Assembly: GCA_031265035.1 (NCBI GenBank)
Contig: JAISDE010000011.1
Span: forward strand, 1-34,792
Origin: Peptococcaceae bacterium
GTDB taxonomy: Bacteria > Bacillota > Peptococcia > DRI-13 > UBA5745
Direction: 5' to 3'
DNA length: 34,792 nucleotides
The notes beneath the pieces are model-generated. The model was not told the DNA's origin and did not search any database. It worked only from the letters and a program-made list of their open reading frames with translations. Below are positions 32,515 to 34,792 of the stretch, in pieces. The position numbers and the translations under genes are program-made. The number at the start of each line of letters is the position of its first letter. The stretch's first letter is position 1.

Positions 32515-33985
32515 TCGTGCCGCGGATCATGCCCATCCAGCAGCTGTAGCGAAATTGCCCCGGTTGATCCGGCGTGAACTCGATGACATTTTCCCCCGTA
32601 CTGAACCGATGCTCAATATCGTAGGCGGGAATATACATGGCGTTGTTGCAGCCGTTGATACTGCCCTGGGGCGCGTCGATTACCCATTTTACCGGGGCGC
32701 CGGTCTGTACGGTAATGGCGGGATACCGGCCCGATTGCAGGGTCGAGTTGACAAGCTGCGTCCCATCCACCAGCTCAATGGGGGCGAGGGCGGCCTGTGA
32801 GGCGGCGGTGTCCGGGGCGGCGGTGATGTAGCCGGGCAGAAAAGTCGGCAGGGTGAGGCCCGACAAGCTCCACCCCTGGGAGAGCATGGTCAGTCCCAGC
32901 ACCACCACCAGTGACGCTCCCGCCGTCATTACTTTGTGAGTGAATTTTTGGCTGAGGATGGTGGAGAGCGCGCCCAGGCCAAACATCAGCGGCACGGTGC
33001 CCAAGCTGAAAAAGAGCATCGCCAGCGCCCCGGCTAGGGGGCTACCCGCGGACAGGGCATAAATCTGCATGGCCTGCAAAGGCCCGCAGGGCATCAGCCC
33101 ATTCAGCAAACCCACAATCAGCGGCCCCTTAGACGTCGCCTTCTCGGTATCTATCGCCCGGGTGAGCAAGCCGGGCAGCCGCGGGGTCAACCGCCGCAGC
33201 CAGGGAAACAGGCCGAGCATATTGACGCCCATAATGATCATGAAGGCGCCGGCGATCAACTTCAGCGCCCCCTGCGCCGCGGTGGAGAAGGTAAACACCG
33301 CGCCAAGCCCGCCGACGAGAAAGCCCACTGCCGTATAGGCTATCACTCTGCCGAGATTATACAAAAACGTCGGGCCTAAAGCGGCGCTCAGGTGTCCGCT
33401 CTCCCCGCCCCGGGGGACGCACTGGGAGAGATTGATACCGCCGCACATCGCCACGCAATGAACCGAGGTGAGTAGCCCGACGACAAACAGCATACCCAGC
33501 CCCATACCGGCCTCGGCCAGGCGGCTTGGCGTCAGCAGGCTCAGTATCCCAAAGCGGTAGAGCAGGATATAAAGCGACGCGATCAGGAGCAGTGAGCCGG
33601 CGACGGTGTTGGTGGCCTGAGCGTTGGGCCTGGCGCTTTGGGTGTTGGGCCTGGCGCCCCGGGTATTGGGCCTGGCGCCTTGGGTGTTGGGCCTGGCGCC
33701 TTGGGCATTGGGCTTGGCGCTTTGGGCATTGGGCTTGGCGCTTCGGGCGTTGGCCCCGGTTTCCCGGGCCGACGCCGTGTAGCCGGCCCCGTTTATGGCG
33801 GCCTTGACGCTGTCCTCGGACGCCTGATCAGGGTCGAACTCTACCTCGGCGACGCCGGCGCCGTAGCTGACCTTAGCCGCGGTCACGCCTGGCGTCCGCA
33901 GCAGCGCGCGCTCAATTCGCCGCTGGCAGCCGACGCAGGTCATGCCGCCGATACGCAGCGTAACGCGCCCGATTTTGGGTTTCAT
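32480..33985 (-). CDS. HMA - repeat linker - SafE/TauE-like membrane domain - cupredoxin-like fusion
   Basis: N-term IGGMTCVGCQRRIERALLRTPGV; membrane core GLLTSVHCVAMCGGINLS..., GLLNGLMPCGPLQAMQ; C-term FTPDQPGQFRYSCWMGMIRGTITVVE. Confidence 0.9.
   Translation of the reverse strand: MKPKIGRVTLRIGGMTCVGCQRRIERALLRTPGVTAAKVSYGAGVAEVEFDPDQASEDSVKAAINGAGYTASARETGANARSAKPNAQSAKPNAQGARPNTQGARPNTRGARPNTQSARPNAQATNTVAGSLLLIASLYILLYRFGILSLLTPSRLAEAGMGLGMLFVVGLLTSVHCVAMCGGINLSQCVPRGGESGHLSAALGPTFLYNLGRVIAYTAVGFLVGGLGAVFTFSTAAQGALKLIAGAFMIIMGVNMLGLFPWLRRLTPRLPGLLTRAIDTEKATSKGPLIVGLLNGLMPCGPLQAMQIYALSAGSPLAGALAMLFFSLGTVPLMFGLGALSTILSQKFTHKVMTAGASLVVVLGLTMLSQGWSLSGLTLPTFLPGYITAAPDTAASQAALAPIELVDGTQLVNSTLQSGRYPAITVQTGAPVKWVIDAPQGSINGCNNAMYIPAYDIEHRFSTGENVIEFTPDQPGQFRYSCWMGMIRGTITVVEPLPLSN
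33621..33746 (-). repeat. 21-bp in-frame tandem repeat x6 encoding 7-aa (GARPNTQ / SAKPNAQ)
   Basis: Units at 33621, 33642, 33663, 33684, 33705, 33726. Confidence 0.95.
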
Positions 33986-34069
33986 AGCGCACCTCCCCTG
34001 TCTGTGTTACATCCAAATTGTAGCCGGGTGATTTGTAGAAATTATGGAGACTTTCTCGCGTTCACATAA

Positions 34070-34098
34070 TTGAATTAACAGGCTAAATAGACTATAAT
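34070..34098 (+). promoter_or_regulatory. Sigma70-type promoter upstream of Rpn-like gene
   Basis: TTGAAT (34070-34075), 17-bp spacer, TATAAT (34093-34098). Confidence 0.6.
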
Positions 34099-34198
34099 AA
34101 ATACGTGAGCCGCGAACGCGTAAAAAGCCGATTCAAGATTGTGGCTTACACTCGCTTGTCTCGGTATAAATACGCTTGTTTGGCGGAAAGAGGCTCTG

Positions 34199-34792
34199 AT
34201 GGATTTTAATTATGACGATTATTATCGCCCTTGTCATGACGTGGTATTCGCGATTATGCTCGCGGATAAATCATTGTTCACCAGATTATGCTCAGCGGTA
34301 TACGGCAAGCCTGTCTCCATTGTAGGCGAGCCGCTCTCCCAGGCTGTCGCGCGGGAGAGCGACGTCTTGCTGAACAGTATCCGTTTTGACGTGCTGGCTG
34401 TCGCGGATGAGAACCGGATATTTACTTTGGACATTCAAAGGCGTTACACTCAAGGGAGGCAGGAGCGCCGGGGCGTGTATTACATGTGCCGGTCAGTATC
34501 CACCCAAAAAGTAGCCAATATGAAATATGAGGAGCTTCACCCTGTCCACATCGCCTTTATCCTGACCGATCATCCCGACACGCCCAGCGGTGTCCGCAAG
34601 GTGGGGCTTTGCTACCTTGACACGGGGGATATCTACGATGACCTGATTGAGTTGGTTTTGGTCTATGTGCGGACGGTAGTCAAGGCGCCCCCCCAAAAAG
34701 GCGCGCCCGAGGATAATGATCTTTATATCTTTACGCGATTTTTCGCTGTGAGTAGCGAGGATGAGGCGGCCGCCTACGCCACCGAGTTTGAG
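34199..34792 (+). CDS. Rpn / PD-(D/E)XK nuclease family transposase-like protein (3' truncated by window edge)
   Basis: Manual translation of an open frame absent from the ORF track: MDFNYDDYYRPCHDVVFAIMLADKSLFTRLCSAVYGKPVSIVGEPLSQAVARESDVLLNSIRFDVLAVADENRIFTLDIQRRYTQGRQERRGVYYMCRS...; D..LDIQ catalytic-like motif. Confidence 0.75.
   Translation, partial: MDFNYDDYYRPCHDVVFAIMLADKSLFTRLCSAVYGKPVSIVGEPLSQAVARESDVLLNSIRFDVLAVADENRIFTLDIQRRYTQGRQERRGVYYMCRSVSTQKVANMKYEELHPVHIAFILTDHPDTPSGVRKVGLCYLDTGDIYDDLIELVLVYVRTVVKAPPQKGAPEDNDLYIFTRFFAVSSEDEAAAYATEFE

Overview
GC-rich bacterial chromosomal window (probably Firmicutes/Clostridia-like, judged only from gene content), almost fully coding, with no rRNA, tRNA or CRISPR array recognised. 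In order: (1) 3' part of a MacB-type ABC exporter operon (ATPase, CARDB/S-layer-like membrane protein, two paralogous FtsX-like permeases); (2) HAD-IB phosphatase convergent with a multi-pass transporter, which is divergent from a Crp-like regulator; (3) an envelope glycan region: large O-antigen-ligase-like protein, FkbM methyltransferase, GT-like protein, 184-aa orphan, IspD/TarI-like cytidylyltransferase, NAD-dependent epimerase; (4) dUTPase, GGDEF cyclase, V4R protein, cytidylate-kinase-like protein, YigZ; (5) a solitary DNA methyltransferase coupled to sbcD-sbcC; (6) a copper-homeostasis block: CopZ-RR-HK operon, unknown lipoprotein, CopA, HxlR regulator, HMA-SafE-cupredoxin fusion; (7) a 5' fragment of an Rpn-like PD-(D/E)XK protein at the right edge. 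The most unusual property is pervasive short tandem duplication. Most longer intergenic gaps carry their own private repeat (units 9, 11, 12, 14, 15, 16, 21, 23, 29 bp). Many genes carry in-frame repeats (6, 9, 15, 21, 24, 42, 48 bp, all multiples of 3) at termini or linkers, including a triplicated clamp-motif-like EASLFD peptide in the methyltransferase and a Pro-containing heptad array next to the SbcC zinc hook. Best candidates for something undescribed: the methyltransferase-SbcDC operon, the window-wide tandem-duplication process, and the copper locus with its unknown lipoprotein and Cys-rich HxlR protein. All assignments are by eye; no database search was run.
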